The position numbers and the translations under genes are program-made. The notes beneath the pieces were generated by a model. The model had not been told where the DNA came from and ran no database searches. It saw only the letters and a program-made list of their open reading frames with translations. Positions 22,513-34,628 of a stretch of 64,000 bases of DNA are shown one piece after another; the stretch's first letter is position 1; the number at the start of each line of letters is the position of its first letter. Source of the DNA: Spinacia oleracea (Eukaryota > Streptophyta > Magnoliopsida > Caryophyllales > Amaranthaceae); the NCBI RefSeq assembly GCF_020520425.1, contig NC_079490.1, positions 7,936,001 to 8,000,000 on the forward strand, written 5' to 3'.

Positions 22513-23526
22513 ACATGCTTATGTTAAGCATATTGGTCTAACCCAATACATTGGCCAATATACTCATCAACACTGTCCATTTTAAGGGATATGTAAAGTG
22601 TAAACGAGTTATGATTACATGATGTATTCGATTAAATGATGTATACTTTATGTATATATTTTCAAGTTTTAACAAGAAAGTCAAATTGTTTTTTGTATAG
22701 ATGTAGTCCTTGTACATAGATAAATGATTAAAATCATAGAGTGTTTGGTAATAAAAAAAAGATATAGAAATAGGTGGTTAAAATGATGATGTTTTTACGG
22801 TGTGTTAACTTAAACGACAAAGGAGACTAGCAATTACTCCATCCGTCCCAAATTAATTGTTGTAGAATTGTTACAGAGTTTTATACGATAAGTTACTGTA
22901 AGCTTATCTATTACTCCGTCTGTTCCTAAATATGTGTCACTTTTCCTAAAGTGGTGTTCCTTTATATGTGTCCACTTTTCATTTTTGAACATACACTTTT
23001 ATCATTTTTCCATAAATCATGATTATTTTTTCTCACACATTATACACATTTCTCACTTTTCAATCCCCACATCACTATTATTTGTACTTATCAATAAACA
23101 ATTATCTACTTTATCCTTTTCCCTAAAAATCACTCACAATCATTGTTTTTCTTACACACTTCTCATTTTCATCAATTACCGATTTACTGCACAAACCTTC
23201 ATAAGTGGCACATATTTAGGAATGGAGGGAGAATAGTTTAATAAGAAAGTATGTAAGATGGAAGATGGTGGGATAATTTTTTTTATTGAATGATAGAGCA
23301 TGTGAAACCATAACTTTTGGTAGTGGGAAAAGATAGATAACAAAATATAAATAGTGTCAGGATAGACGCGAAGGAAAATACAACGATTAAATTTTAGAAT
23401 GAGAGAATATTTTCTTCAATCATGACACATGCGTTGGCCCAACACACGATACATCAAGAGTATTGAGCCAATATATAATACATCATGTCACATTGGGTTG
23501 GTTCAATATACTCAATATAAGCATGT
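22513..23526. mobile_element. Candidate TIR element of about 1 kb
   Basis: A ~36-bp imperfect inverted repeat (ACATGCTTATGTTAAGCATA at 22513, and the complement of ACATGCTTATATTGAGTATA ending at 23526) bounds the segment. Both arms continue into TTG...AACCCAAT. No transposase frame is visible. A Stowaway lies inside it. Family is unknown. Confidence 0.45.
22914..23231. mobile_element. Stowaway-like MITE
   Basis: The ends CTCCGTCTGTTCCTAAATAT and ATATTTAGGAATGGAGGGAG are inverted repeats of about 30 bp. TA precedes the left end (22912-22913). The right flank is AA, so that duplication has decayed. A second, orphan left end (CTCCATCCGTCCCAAATTAA) lies at 22836. Confidence 0.75.
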
Positions 23527-23930
23527 ATCTAGTGGACGCAATGGTTAGGATATAGCAATATACCGTATCATGACTAGAGCCTTAATTTAAAGCTATTTAA
23601 ATCAGTGTTCAAAAATTAGTTTACAGTTTTTTGTGGATTTATTTAATGCCCGTAGTTGAAGGTTTGAAGATATAGCTAAAGAGTCGGTTCTTGACTTTTC
23701 ACATGATTGAGAAATCAAATAAGTTAGTTAAAGAAAAAGAGGCACAATTATAATTTCTTAAATACTAATAATAAATAAAATGTAAAGTAAAGGGATACGT
23801 TTTTATCTTTTAGTTAAAAAAAAATTTACCATAAAAACTTATTAATAGATTTTTAGATTATTTTTATAGAGAATAATTAAATTAATAATTTAAAATTGGA
23901 TCACGTTTTCAAAACTTTTAGTCAACATTT

Positions 23931-24290
23931 ATTTAAAATGTTTTCTTGACTTACTAAGGTTATATTAAATCATTTTACGACTCTTTAAAAAAAATTATTT
24001 ACGGAGTAATTATTTGTAAAAATAAATTATATAAAACTATTTAATAGGTAAAAAAACCAAAATGATTAATTATGTTGTAAACGAAATCACTTTTTAGGCA
24101 AAACATTTACATTAAAACTATTTAACTTGTTTTTTTAATGGAATTCAACTTTATTCCCAAAATGTTGTCATATAAGTATTTATATTTTACTGAAATTGTG
24201 AATGACTATGGAAAAATTATACCTAATTAAAAGATGATACTACTACTTTCCGTAATTAATATATTTACAAAATCGTGTTGCATAATTCCT
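23931..24290 (+). repeat. Direct repeat, left copy
   Basis: This segment matches 24660-24955 in the same orientation. Shared parts are CTTGACTTACTAAGGTTA, a GGAGTAATTATTTGTAAAAA tract, AATTATGTTGTAAACGAAATCA-like text, and ACTACTACT..CGTAATTA near the end. Divergence is roughly a quarter of positions by eye. Confidence 0.6.
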
Positions 24291-24299
24291 AATATTTTT

Positions 24300-24645
24300 T
24301 AGACTTCTTGACAGGAGATTGTAGGAGACATCACTTTACTTTTGGTGTTAATGTTTGTTGTCACCCGCATACAGTCGTAGGTTGCACTGTTACGTCGTTC
24401 GTACCGCTTGCGTGCACCATCGACGACATCATGACAAACAAGTATCTAGGTTTTGCTTCACTCTGGGCTACTGTACTTTTCACCGTCGACTTCGTTTGTG
24501 TTTTCCGTCATTCGGCTAGACAAATTGCGACATTTTTTAATATCAGTCTCAACATTTGACAGGTTAGTGTTCCTGACGGTGCATCATTGGTTGACCGTGC
24601 CTGCTCCTGTTCGAGATATATATGGAGCCGAGTCTATTTGATCTT
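24300..24645 (+). other. Gene-like insert between direct repeats
   Basis: This ~340-bp block has coding-like composition. The plus strand is open from 24308 to 24559 (83 aa, rich in V, F, C and T), followed by GACAGGTTAG, which resembles a splice donor. A second open frame overlaps it at 24453-24641. I recognise no family. It may be a gene fragment carried by an element whose ends are the flanking direct repeats. Confidence 0.3.
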
Positions 24646-24659
24646 CAAAATTCTTAATT

Positions 24660-24955
24660 AACATTTATCAAAAATATTTTTTCTTGACTTGCTAAGATTA
24701 CACAAAATCATTTACGGAACAATTATTTATAAAAACAAATTGTATACAACTATTTAACGAGTGCATAACCAAATATCAATTATGTGGTACATGAAATCAT
24801 TCAATTATGTGGTACATTGAATCATTTGTTAAGTAAAAATATTACATTATATGAGAATTTATATTTCATGGAAACTGTGAAGGACCAAGATGGCTTTGTG
24901 TCAAAAAAAAATGGTACTACTACTATTCGTAATTATATATATAATAAAAATGAGA
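24660..24955 (+). repeat. Direct repeat, right copy
   Basis: This is the partner of 23931-24290. An 18-base phrase AATTATGTGGTACAT(G/T)GAA occurs twice within it (24779 and 24804). Confidence 0.6.
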
Positions 24956-25673
24956 ACCAATTTTGCACCTTAAAAGTAAAGCAAAATCTCATTAAAGTAA
25001 ATCGTATTAACTCAAAAGTAAATAACCAAAATGTGGAACTTTTTAAACTTAAATTTTCAACTTTTAAGGAAGAAAACACATTAGTAACTGTAAAGTATTA
25101 GCATTAACAAATAACATTTCAATCCTTCTTATTAAAATGTCGTTTTAGATAAGTTTACGTTAATTTTATAGTAAAGTAAATGAAAATTTCATTTATAGTG
25201 AAGCAATTTGGGACAAGTTGAAAAAAATGCAAAATTACTAATATGCCATTAATGATACGAGAATCTTTCGGAGCATCTGATTTTGATGATCTAAGGACCC
25301 AAATAATTCTTAATGGACCTAATCTATACTAAATTTATTTTGATGTTCTTATTAGAATTATTATGAAAACAATATCAAATTGGTGTCGTTAGTACATGTT
25401 ATGCTTGAATATAATAATGTGATTTTAAGGCACCACTCTCTTTAAAAACATAAGGTTACTTTGATTAAAATGGTTACTATATCTAAGAAAATTGGTGTTT
25501 AATTTATTTTAGTCACTATATGAACAATAAAGGTCACTATGCGTGTAATTAATGCCAATTAGCCACGAACTAGTTGTCATTTACTACAATCACGAAAACT
25601 ATCCTCCTCCTTTTTTTTCTCCCTAGGGTTTACAAATTTCAAAAGATTTTCGGCCCTTTTGGTTTAATTATTC

Positions 25674-26090
25674 ATGTTTTTGTCTTCAGATTCAATAAAA
25701 CTACATCGTTTGAGTGTAGTAAGTTCCCCTGTGGTGGAATTAGTTGAGTATTTGGGGTTTAGTATAGCTTTGGTGGAGTATCGTCGTGAATTCGCTTTGT
25801 TGATAAAGAATTATACGAGATCGAGCAAGTTATCAAATTTTCAAATTGACTTAGATGAATCGGATGGAAATCGTCTTCGCGGCTACAACAAATCGTTAAA
25901 CCGTCTCTCCGAAAAGGCTGTATGTTTCAGTGATTTGTGCGAGAGATGTCCTACAATGCAAGATCTTCCAATGATGGCAGTTTTGATGAAGGAATACCCA
26001 TTTTTTATTCAATTTGTTATGTATTTGTTAAATTCAATTTCTGTTGTAAATGTCGTGTGGCCTTTTATTAATGAATTGATTTTACATTAA
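25674..26090 (+). CDS. Unrecognised 138-aa ORF
   Basis: The open frame starts with ATG at 25674 after a CT-rich tract and CCCTAGGGTTT, a phrase often seen in plant leaders. The N-terminal 120 residues are mixed in composition with charged helices (LVEYRREFALLIKNY, LDESDGNRLRGYNKS), unlike random AT-rich ORFs. The last ~30 residues are hydrophobic and may be read from non-coding DNA. The stop is followed at once by an A run. I see no domain. It may be the first exon of a gene, a gene fragment or a retrocopy. Confidence 0.3.
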   Translation: MFLSSDSIKLHRLSVVSSPVVELVEYLGFSIALVEYRREFALLIKNYTRSSKLSNFQIDLDESDGNRLRGYNKSLNRLSEKAVCFSDLCERCPTMQDLPMMAVLMKEYPFFIQFVMYLLNSISVVNVVWPFINELILH

Positions 26091-28413
26091 AAAAAAAGGG
26101 TCAGTATGCATGCATGTAAAAGATGTGCTATAATAAATTGTTGACTTTAGTTCTACAATAATATTTTTGTGGCACAGGTCCACGCGATAATCCACTTGGT
26201 TATTGACTCTCAATTTAGGGTTTCTTCTCACCAGATTGAGATGACTTATATTGGTACTAATTTAATCATTTTAAAGTCTAAGTTACGTATAGTCTTCAAT
26301 AGATATTATAAGATTTAGTGTCCCGATGATTTTAATTAATTAAAATATTCACTTTCACGAATTTTAACAGAATATTAAGGATGTTCTATATGTAAGGATT
26401 AAAATGGGACATTAGAAGCAGGACGACAGAATGGGCCAACCCGTACCCAAGAGAAGCCACAAAGAACATACGGTTTCAAGCCTCACGATCGGGCTATACA
26501 CAGTATTCTTCGAGTACAATATAGAGCACATCATTCATAAGATTTGATGTTGGCCTCTTTGGTCGGCCGCTGGAACATGCATAACGTATTCTATGTTAAA
26601 TACATAATTGTATGACAACGGTTTGTGTCCATTTGTATGACTTTTACGCCTCCAACACATTTCTTTGACTCTTAATATCTCAAATGATGTATAAATAAAA
26701 ATATGAATCAAATTTAACACGACTCCACGTGAGTAAATATGGTTATGGGTCGGGCCGAACTCAAGGGTTTCACATTGTGGGTCTGGACGGGTCTAGCCCC
26801 ATGCAAAGTGCTCTTTACATCGGGCTGAGTCAGCCCAGGCTCACAAGTTGCCCTGCCTAAGCGTAATATTACTATAATGTGCTTTGTCGTACCGTGCCTT
26901 GTCATGCTTTTTCCAAAGTATCCATGCTATAATACTTAATTAGACTACTACCATACAATATACATCTATACACTATGTCATCTATACACTATGTCATAAT
27001 CCAAGTATCCATGACAAGATGGCCAAAGTTCAAAGATAAAATGTGTGCTATTTATGCTTTTGAGTGTTGTCGATTTGAAGTTATTAGTAAAATAATTGCA
27101 ACTTGGTTTGAAAACAAGTTGAGGGCCTTGAGGCTAGTAGAGTAGTAGTAGTCGTTGGAGAGTTGGCTCTCTTTGATACCTTTCCCTTTTTACAAGTAGT
27201 AGTAGTGGTAGGATTGTAAGAAGAGGCATCAAAGCTAATTAATTTTGATGATGTTTTGGTATCACGAGAAATTCACCTCAATTTAATTAGTATTTCATAG
27301 ACGCTCTCCCTCTTGTGGCTTGTCCAATTACTTACTTCCTCCATTCTTATTTACATGACACAATTGTACTTTCGACACTATTCACACATGTTCCTTTGAC
27401 TTACTTTTGTGATTTATACATAAGAAAAAACATAGTCGTGTGGGATCTTATTAGATTCGTCTTATCCATAATAAAAGATATTAACGTTTGAAATCGTGCA
27501 TTGACAAACGTGCCTAAATAATTGTGTCATTTAAAAAAGAATAGATGAAGTATTATGTAAACAAAACAATACTATGTAGTCTTTACATTAGCGTTACAAT
27601 CTCGGTATCATAGTTTTACATGGAAAAAAGGTTAATTAGTTGAATAGTAATTACATATTAACACGTATAGTTCAACTATTTCTAGCTCGATTACAATTAA
27701 CTTCATTAATCCATGATTGTTTTGAACAAATTTAGCTTTAGTACGACTTCTAATTTTGGCAAGTCATCTCCTCTAATAGCAAAATTCACCACTCTTTGTC
27801 TCTTTGAAATGACATCCTTCATATGTGCACTAAATGAAGGTTTTCCAAATCTTAACGTCAAAGGTGACAATCTCATCATTATCATTATCATTATCATTAT
27901 CATTATTCATTAACAACAACCACTCTATTTTACGACAAATACGATATTTTACAGTCTACACCGATACTGTTACTACTAAAACATGTCTTCTTTATTCTCT
28001 CTAAGTTTTTTTTCCATGTTCCATTCAACCATAAATACCTAGAAGAAAGTAAAACAGTTGATTCGATCGTTAAAGTCAAACTGTGTCAAATAAATAAAAC
28101 CGGAAATATCCCTTGTTAGGACTCAAAGCTTTCTTCTCAAAATGTCTCTTCAATTCTCCATTTTACAAACTTAACAAACAGACAAACAGATGAACAATAA
28201 TAATCCAAGAAAACTCCCAAATTATTCCAAACTTCAATACTCAATTTTCACTCTCACTCCTCCTCCTCCTCACTCTTTCTCTCTCCTCTTCTTCCCTTTC
28301 CAACTCACATGTCAGTGATTCTCACAACCCTAATTCAAGCAATCGAATCTCCCCTTTCCCCTCCTCTGTCAATTATTCTCTGCAATTTTCTTTGATCCAA
28401 CAACCCTATTTCA
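26091..28413. other. Intergenic DNA with transposon remnants
   Basis: A stretch at 26740-26860 (GGGTCGGGCCGAACTCAAGGG and similar) resembles common plant repeat DNA. A diverged Stowaway-like element spans about 27334-27552 (ACTTCCTCCATTCTTATTTA against TTTAAAAAAGAATAGATGAAG). The tract at 28250-28400 is CT-rich and is the likely promoter and leader of the BTB gene. Confidence 0.5.
27873..27909 (+). repeat. (ATCATT)n microsatellite
   Basis: About six units of ATCATT, giving an all-hydrophobic frame on one strand that is not a gene. Confidence 0.95.
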
Positions 28414-31400
28414 ATGGATTCTCACCGGAATCCTCAAAAGGGTCGCCGCCGGGAACCTCAAACTCGCCGTAGAACCACCGCTACAACAACAGCAACTGCT
28501 AAACCCTCTTCTTCTTCGTCTTCATGGTGTTGTTCTTTTAAAAGCCCTCCAAAATCCCCTGAAGCCCTTTCTCTCTCTTCCTCCAAAACCCACCACAAAA
28601 TTGTGGGTGTTTCCATTTCAGAATCCTTGTCAAAATCCCTCAATTCCTTCCCAAACTCCCCTCAGAGCTCTAAATCTGGGTTGAGTATAGTGGGTCGGAT
28701 CGACCGTCGGCGTATTCTCTCTCCTGGCCGGGTTTCGCCGATTGATTCTGATATGATCCCGCCTAAAATTAGCAATGTGGGCCAAGAGCAGGAACTGAGT
28801 CATGAACTGGGTTCAACTCGGAAGGTTGATTTGGGGGAGGAGAGAGAAAATAGAGGCGAGGAGGATGGTGGGGTTTGCGGAGTGGAGGAGGAAGAGGAGG
28901 GTGTGTTTGATGTGAGGTTGAGTTTAAAGGGGAAATATGGTGGTGGGTGTTTGGTTTTGGAATTGAATTCTAAGGTTTTGGGGGAAAATAGTTCTTTGTT
29001 TGATAGGTTGATTAAGGATTCCAAGAAGAGTGGAGGGTTTTGTAGGATTGAGGTTCCTGAGGTTGAGAATTTGGGTGTTTTTAGGGAAACTATAGAGCTT
29101 ATGTTTGAAGATGATATCGCCAAGAAGCTCATTAAGATTGGAGCTTTTCGCGCTATCGACATTCTTGAGGTATAATTATTTGTTTTTTGATCTCTCCACA
29201 CTCTTTTGGTACAGTTTGATTCTTTGATGTTATCTTTGAGTAGTGTTGTTCTTGTTTATCACTTTGTTTTGATGTCTGTGGGATGACTTTGCGATCACAT
29301 TTATTGAAATTAACTCAGAAATGAAATGTTTGTATTTTGCTGAGGGGTTGTTTGATTGCTTTTCAACATGAATGATTTGGTGTTTGATCACAAAATATGT
29401 TTAGCTAAGAACTCAATACTATTATTTGTGGTTGTTCTTCCTCTTGTGTTTGTACATGGGATTTAGCTTGATGTTAGAGCAGGTGTGATACAGAAATGTG
29501 GATGTGTGTATCCAACCATTTATCCACTGCAAACCAGTCTGTGCACTACTTCGGATCTTCCACCCTAAACGTATTCCGTATTTCACATGATCAAGACAAT
29601 ATAGGCTAGTTGAGAACCATGGCAGACTGGCAGTTTTAGAAGGTTATTGATCTTAGGTTTATATAGAAAGGAAAAGGTAAGTGTAGGTTTTAGTTGGGCG
29701 TCAACTGTCAAGTATAATAGGTCATAATGCAATGAATGCATTATACTTTAGAAGTTTGAATGCCATTAATATATCTTAGTCACTATTAGTTACTGTCCTA
29801 AATTCCTAACTGAACATCGTCAAAGAAAAAGGGCGGTGCAGCAATTGGTTTAGTGGGGGGTTGAGAAGATGATGGAATTTGTGGGACATTGTAATTGGCG
29901 GCCCATCTACAAATTTGGGGACATTAATGTAATTGGGTGCAGTGTGTGAGTGAATTATAGAAAGAGACCGGCTTCATATTTTTTACAAGCTCATATTCTG
30001 ATGGCAGTTGTTCTGTGAATGCTCGAGGGCGGTACTGTGGAAGTTGGGAGTTTGCCATTAACCTAGCTAAGAAAGTAATGGACTGCACATTAGTGAAATC
30101 TAATGTTATAGTTTCTACAACTTCTCCATTTCTTGGTGCAGTGCTGCTGCTTGCCCTTTGTGTAAGCATAACTGATGTTCTGATTGTTCTCTCCTGATGG
30201 TATCCTAGAGCTTGAAAAACATGAGAGATTTGCATTCCTTAGCCAAAGTATGTCAGTTAATCTGTAATGCTTCGTTTGGTCGTCTAGGTGTGAGCTCTGC
30301 CTGTTATCCGCTAAGACTTAACTTAGCTTCGACACCGTTAATGACATTAAATAAGGAAGATGAATTTGATTAATAAATTGGAAATTACAGAAAATATAAA
30401 TTATATTCAAGTTTTCGAGAGGCTTAACACTCCAAGGCTAAACAAAACATTCATCAACATTCAACATAACCTCTCATTTGTTATATTTATAGAGCTTCTC
30501 CCCTAACTAACTAATTAACTATCTTTTTCTTTAAGCTACAAAAACACTTAATCATAATGCTACTCCCTAAAGTGTCCCTCCACCTAAATATTGATGCTTA
30601 GCACTATCATCTCTGCAAAATGGATTATCTGCCTCAGTGTGTAATTGTCAAGTCCTATCATCCTAGCACTAATTTTGGTAATTTCGTTTCATCCATATTT
30701 TTATTTGTATATTTGTCAGTAAAAGAGAACTCTTGTATACGTGGTATCAATTACTTCATTTTTTTTTGACGAGATATATCTGGTATCAGATTGAGAGTAT
30801 ATGCTGCATGTAGATGCTCTTGAGAAAAATGCCAAAATTGTGCTGTGTTTCTTATCTGTTTATAGCTCTTCATAAAAGGTTATAAAAGATTATTTCAGAG
30901 TTGAAGGTAGTTTTTTTTTTATAAGAAAGAGGAAAATAAGTTATTGGTTGGAACTATATTACTTTGTATTGTGTTCTGTAAGAGATGCCCACACTAAATT
31001 CATATATTGTCCTTGTGCTTGTTTTCCTATAGGTATCAGCAAGCATCAAGTTCAACAGAGGTGTTTCATCCTGCTTTAAGTATCTCGAAGCCGTTCCTTG
31101 GACCGAGGAAGAGGAAGAGAAACTTAGAAGACTCTTCACTAAGTTCAAATTCGATGATGCAACTAACAACGAGATATTCTCTAGGCTGAACCTCAACGAC
31201 TCCAATTCCCCTCAACGGAATTTAGCAAGCCAGATTGTACGTTCCATCACCACGTGTGAAAACACCAAAGCAAGAAACGAGCTCAAATCTATGGTAAAAG
31301 GTCTCTTATCTAAAAGCTCGGTTTATGAGAAAGACTATCTCGACATCAGCAAAGAAGATCTCTACTCCATCAGTCAGTGTTGCCTATCTTCTTTAGTTAC

Positions 31401-31974
31401 CCTTTTCCAGGGTGCAACTAATAACGAGATATTCGAGCAAACTAGCAGCAAAAAAGCCCCAGAAAAACCCTTGATTGAATCCATCTCATGGCAGGTTGAA
31501 AACATCAATTGGTTGTTAGAAATCTTACTAGATCGTCAGATGGCAGAACATTTCGTTGATTTATGGGCATATCAAAAGGATTTGATCAAAATGCATGAAA
31601 AAGCTTCTCCAATGGTGAGATACGAACTAAGCCGTGTTTCAGCAGTTCTGTTCGTTGCAATGGGCACGAGGAAACTGCAATGTCAGGCCGAATCGAGATT
31701 TGGGCTTCTCAACTCGTGGTTCGGGCCTATGCTTTTGGACTTTGGGTGGTTGCAGAGGTGTAGAAAGGGATTGAATGTGAGGGAATTGGAGGAAGCAATG
31801 GGTCAAGCTCTACTTACACTACCATTGAAGCAGCAATATGGATTGTTCATGGAATGGTTTAGATGTTTCTCTAAACATGGGACTGAATGCCCTAATCTTA
31901 GCAAAGCTTTCCAGATTTGGTGGCGTAGATCTTTCTTACGAGGCTCGGAAACTCACGCAATTGAATCGCGATAG
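28414..31974 (+). CDS. BTB/POZ domain protein (2 exons)
   Basis: Exon 1 is 28414-29169 and exon 2 is 31033-31974. The intron (1863 bp) is phase 0, with donor GAG|GTATAA and acceptor CCTATAG|GTATC. The protein is 565 aa. Residues 1-60 are basic and Ser-rich with a WCCSFKSPPKSPE motif. Residues about 125-162 are acidic. A BTB/POZ fold spans about 164-270 (FDVRLSLKGKYGG, LELNSKVLGENSSLFDRLI, VFRETIELMFED). The rest is the helical C-terminal domain of this plant family (AVPWTEEEEEKLRRLF, HGTECPNLSKAFQIWWRRSF). The family includes At5g60050, At1g63850 and At2g13690, probable cullin-3 adaptors or scaffold proteins whose targets are unknown. The frame is intact and the junction is seamless. The intron between 30280 and 30660 contains possible LTR-type sequence. 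Confidence 0.9.
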
Positions 31975-33329
31975 CTGTGATTCTTTGTGTTAGTTTTTTT
32001 TCTCTCATTTGATTTTTTTCTCCTCACTTTGTGTATTGTTGCAATATTGTAGGAATGGGTTTTGGGTGTATAACTATGTAGTTTGTGTGTAGAAAAGTAT
32101 CAAGCTTTTGGACAAGGCATGTATTATTGACCCTTGTTCTCTTGCAGCAATTGATTGTTTTGTTTCTTTTAATCTCTATGAATGATGAAATGTGCTTTTG
32201 AAAATGAACATTGAGCTGAAAAGACTACAACATGTTAACATAACTAGAAAACAACCAACATTCTCGAAACATGTCGTGAAAACCAATATGGTTGGAGTGA
32301 ATATCTCTGATTCTGTACGTGTAAAAATTATAAAAAGTTGGTATTTTAAAAATATATATTGAAATGAATTTTCATTCAAGGTCAATGTTTTTAAATTTTG
32401 ACCCAAAAATTAAAGTAGAGCAATTTTTTAGGACGGAGAGAGTAAGTTATAACGGATGGTTCTTGGAGCAAATGATGTCGAGGAGGGATGATAACCTTAT
32501 AATCGAGAGTGGTCAATTCGAAAATTTTGATATATAAGGGTATTTTGGGATTTTGCTAGCTTGATTGGAGGGGAAATTTTATTTTCTAAATCAAAAAAGT
32601 ATCCTTGTATTTTAAATCTTCTGTAACATACATTTGTTAATGAACAACTTTGAATATTAAAAGTATGTTTAATTACTTCTTTTAGTAAATATCGAAAAGA
32701 GTCTAACAAAACGCAAATTTTTTTCACATAAAAATCACAATAAGTGGTGAAAAGAGAGTGCATATAAGTAGCATAAAAAAATACGGAGTAGTCCGTAAAA
32801 TATTGCAACAGAAAAATAGCAAGTGCACAGAACATCGAGTACCTTATCTCTTCCAAGGCATGTGAGAATATCAGAACTCAGAAGTTCCTACTGTGGCATT
32901 GCCATTAGAAAAGAGGCCCCAATGCTCCTTGCTCTTATTAGAAGCAAGAACTGTATTCAGAACAAATAATACATTCAATTTTCAATGTTATCCAATAATT
33001 CTCCATGTCAGTAGCCGTTATTAACTTGGGAACCATTTCGAGATAATGGTTACACTGACTCTTGACGCTATTTATATATTTTAATTTGACTACTATGTGT
33101 GATTTATTCGTAAGAAAAAATAAGTCGTGTGAGATCTTGTGTAATTTATCTCAAAATGTAATTTTAGAATATCAATTTTTTATAACTTTATAAACATATT
33201 AGAGATATTAATGTTTATACATTACATTAGCAAGCGTGAAAAGGAAAGCGTAACCATTATTTTCACTTTATTTAACCTCTTACTATTCAAAAATAATTTT
33301 CACTTTATTTAACTTCTTACTATTCATAC
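31975..33329. other. BTB 3'UTR and intergenic DNA
   Basis: The likely 3'UTR runs to about 32190. A half Stowaway end (AGGACGGAGAGAGTAA) lies at about 32430. A MITE-like segment with inverted ATAATGGTTAC and GTAACCATTAT ends spans about 33043-33260. A 30-bp phrase, TTTTCACTTTATTTAAC and following bases, occurs twice at 33260-33326, right at the retrotransposon insertion point. Confidence 0.5.
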
Positions 33330-34613
33330 TGATAGTTCAGTAGGAACACTTGACAAGAGGGGGGTGAATTGTTTCTTGGGAACTTGGGTAAGTTTCTTGC
33401 GGAATTTAAACAATAAAGAGACTGAGAACAATGAGCGAAGAAAGATATAAAACGGAGGAACCTTCTTGACCCTAATCAAGAAGAACCTTACTACTCTTTT
33501 GTATTAATGCAATAACTCTATTACAAATACACTCTTTAACTCGAGTTCCTCTCGAACACGAGTTCCCAACAGCAATCCCCTTTGATTACTGTGCTCCTCT
33601 TTCTCTCTCTGACTTAACTCTAAGTCGCTCTTTTTCTCTTTGACTTAACTCTAAGTCGCTCTGTTTCTCTTTGACTTAACTCTAAGTCAATTAAGGATCA
33701 CTCAACCCTTAAACCCAAAATACAATTTGATATAAAACTCTAGTACGTAATAAAGCTCAAAGTAATAAGGAACTCAAGGGACATTATTTTGAAAACTGAT
33801 TCTCTTTTAAAACGTTTAAGCTCTTAAGATATATTTTGCAAAGATCAGTTGTGTGTTTTGAAAAGCTAAAACTCTTCTCCTTTTATAGGAGAGTTTTACT
33901 TAGGGTTGGGTACCCATGTTCTCCTCAACTACCCACTAACAGTTACTGCTCAGTAACATGGGCATAGTTGGAGAGAAACAAGGGAGACCAAATCAAAACA
34001 CTAAATGCACGTTTAAACAGAAATACGTGGGGAGAGTTTCAAGGAACATGGAAAACCTTTACTTGAGAAACAAGGAGAATAAATCAGAATCCTATGTTTA
34101 CATTTATTAATTAAATACATTTTATTTATTAAAAAGATTTTCCAAGTTAAAACTCTTTTATAATTACAGTTAACATATTTCATTTAAAACGTACCAAAAT
34201 ACTATGTCCCTTTCATACCAAATTACTTATAAACTTTATTAAATACTTACATAAATACTAAAACATAAACTCATATGTTGTAGTCTTCATGTTGCACGGT
34301 TGCACCTTTAGAAGCTTCGCTCGAAGACTTCCCAATTTGTTCCTTCTCTGGAACGTCGAGGATCCACATAATATATGAGGATCTCGCCTTAGGAACTCGC
34401 CTAAGGATCTCGCCTTGCTTAATGATTATTTCTTCAATGTAGTGTCTGACATGGATCAATTACTTGCTTATATTCCACGTTGCTTAGTTTATCCAACTCA
34501 GGATCTCCTTCACTTAGCATTATCCCTCTAAGGATCTCGGAACCTATTATGCAACATAACTTAACCAATTGTCAGGAGTTTGCTTTGTCATTATCAAAAC
34601 TTTAGGGTCAACA
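33330..34613 (-). repeat. 3' LTR of Sirevirus (left end)
   Basis: 1284 bp. It differs from the 5' LTR by few substitutions and by a 10-base duplication near 34295 (TGCACGGTTGCACC where the other LTR has TGCACC). Blocks of direct and inverted repeats lie at 33611-33690 and about 34361-34417. Confidence 0.95.
33611..33690. repeat. Three 31-bp LTR repeats each holding a dyad
   Basis: GACTTAACTCTAAGTC occurs at 33611, 33642 and 33673, period 31 bp. Each copy is a perfect 6-bp inverted repeat (GACTTA/TAAGTC) around ACTC. The same array is in the other LTR (about 43303-43381). Regular dyads in an LTR are likely protein-binding sites controlling transcription. Confidence 0.85.
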
Positions 34614-34616
34614 ATA

Positions 34617-34628
34617 TTCCCCCTTTTT
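34617..34628 (-). other. Polypurine tract of Sirevirus
   Basis: AAAAAGGGGGAA on the minus strand, three bases before the 3' LTR start (TGTTGACCC). This is the normal position for plus-strand priming. Confidence 0.85.

Noticed and set aside
22934-23236. 100-aa ORF rich in F, H, S and I
   Set aside because: It coincides with a Stowaway-like MITE (22914-23231), which is non-coding.
27706-27913. ORFs on both strands with Met-Ile or Ile runs
   Set aside because: They result from the (ATCATT)n repeat.
30280-30660. LTR-like sequence in the BTB intron
   Set aside because: The TTATATTTATAGAGCTTCTC type tract suggests an LTR fragment, but I found no second LTR, primer site or clear ends.
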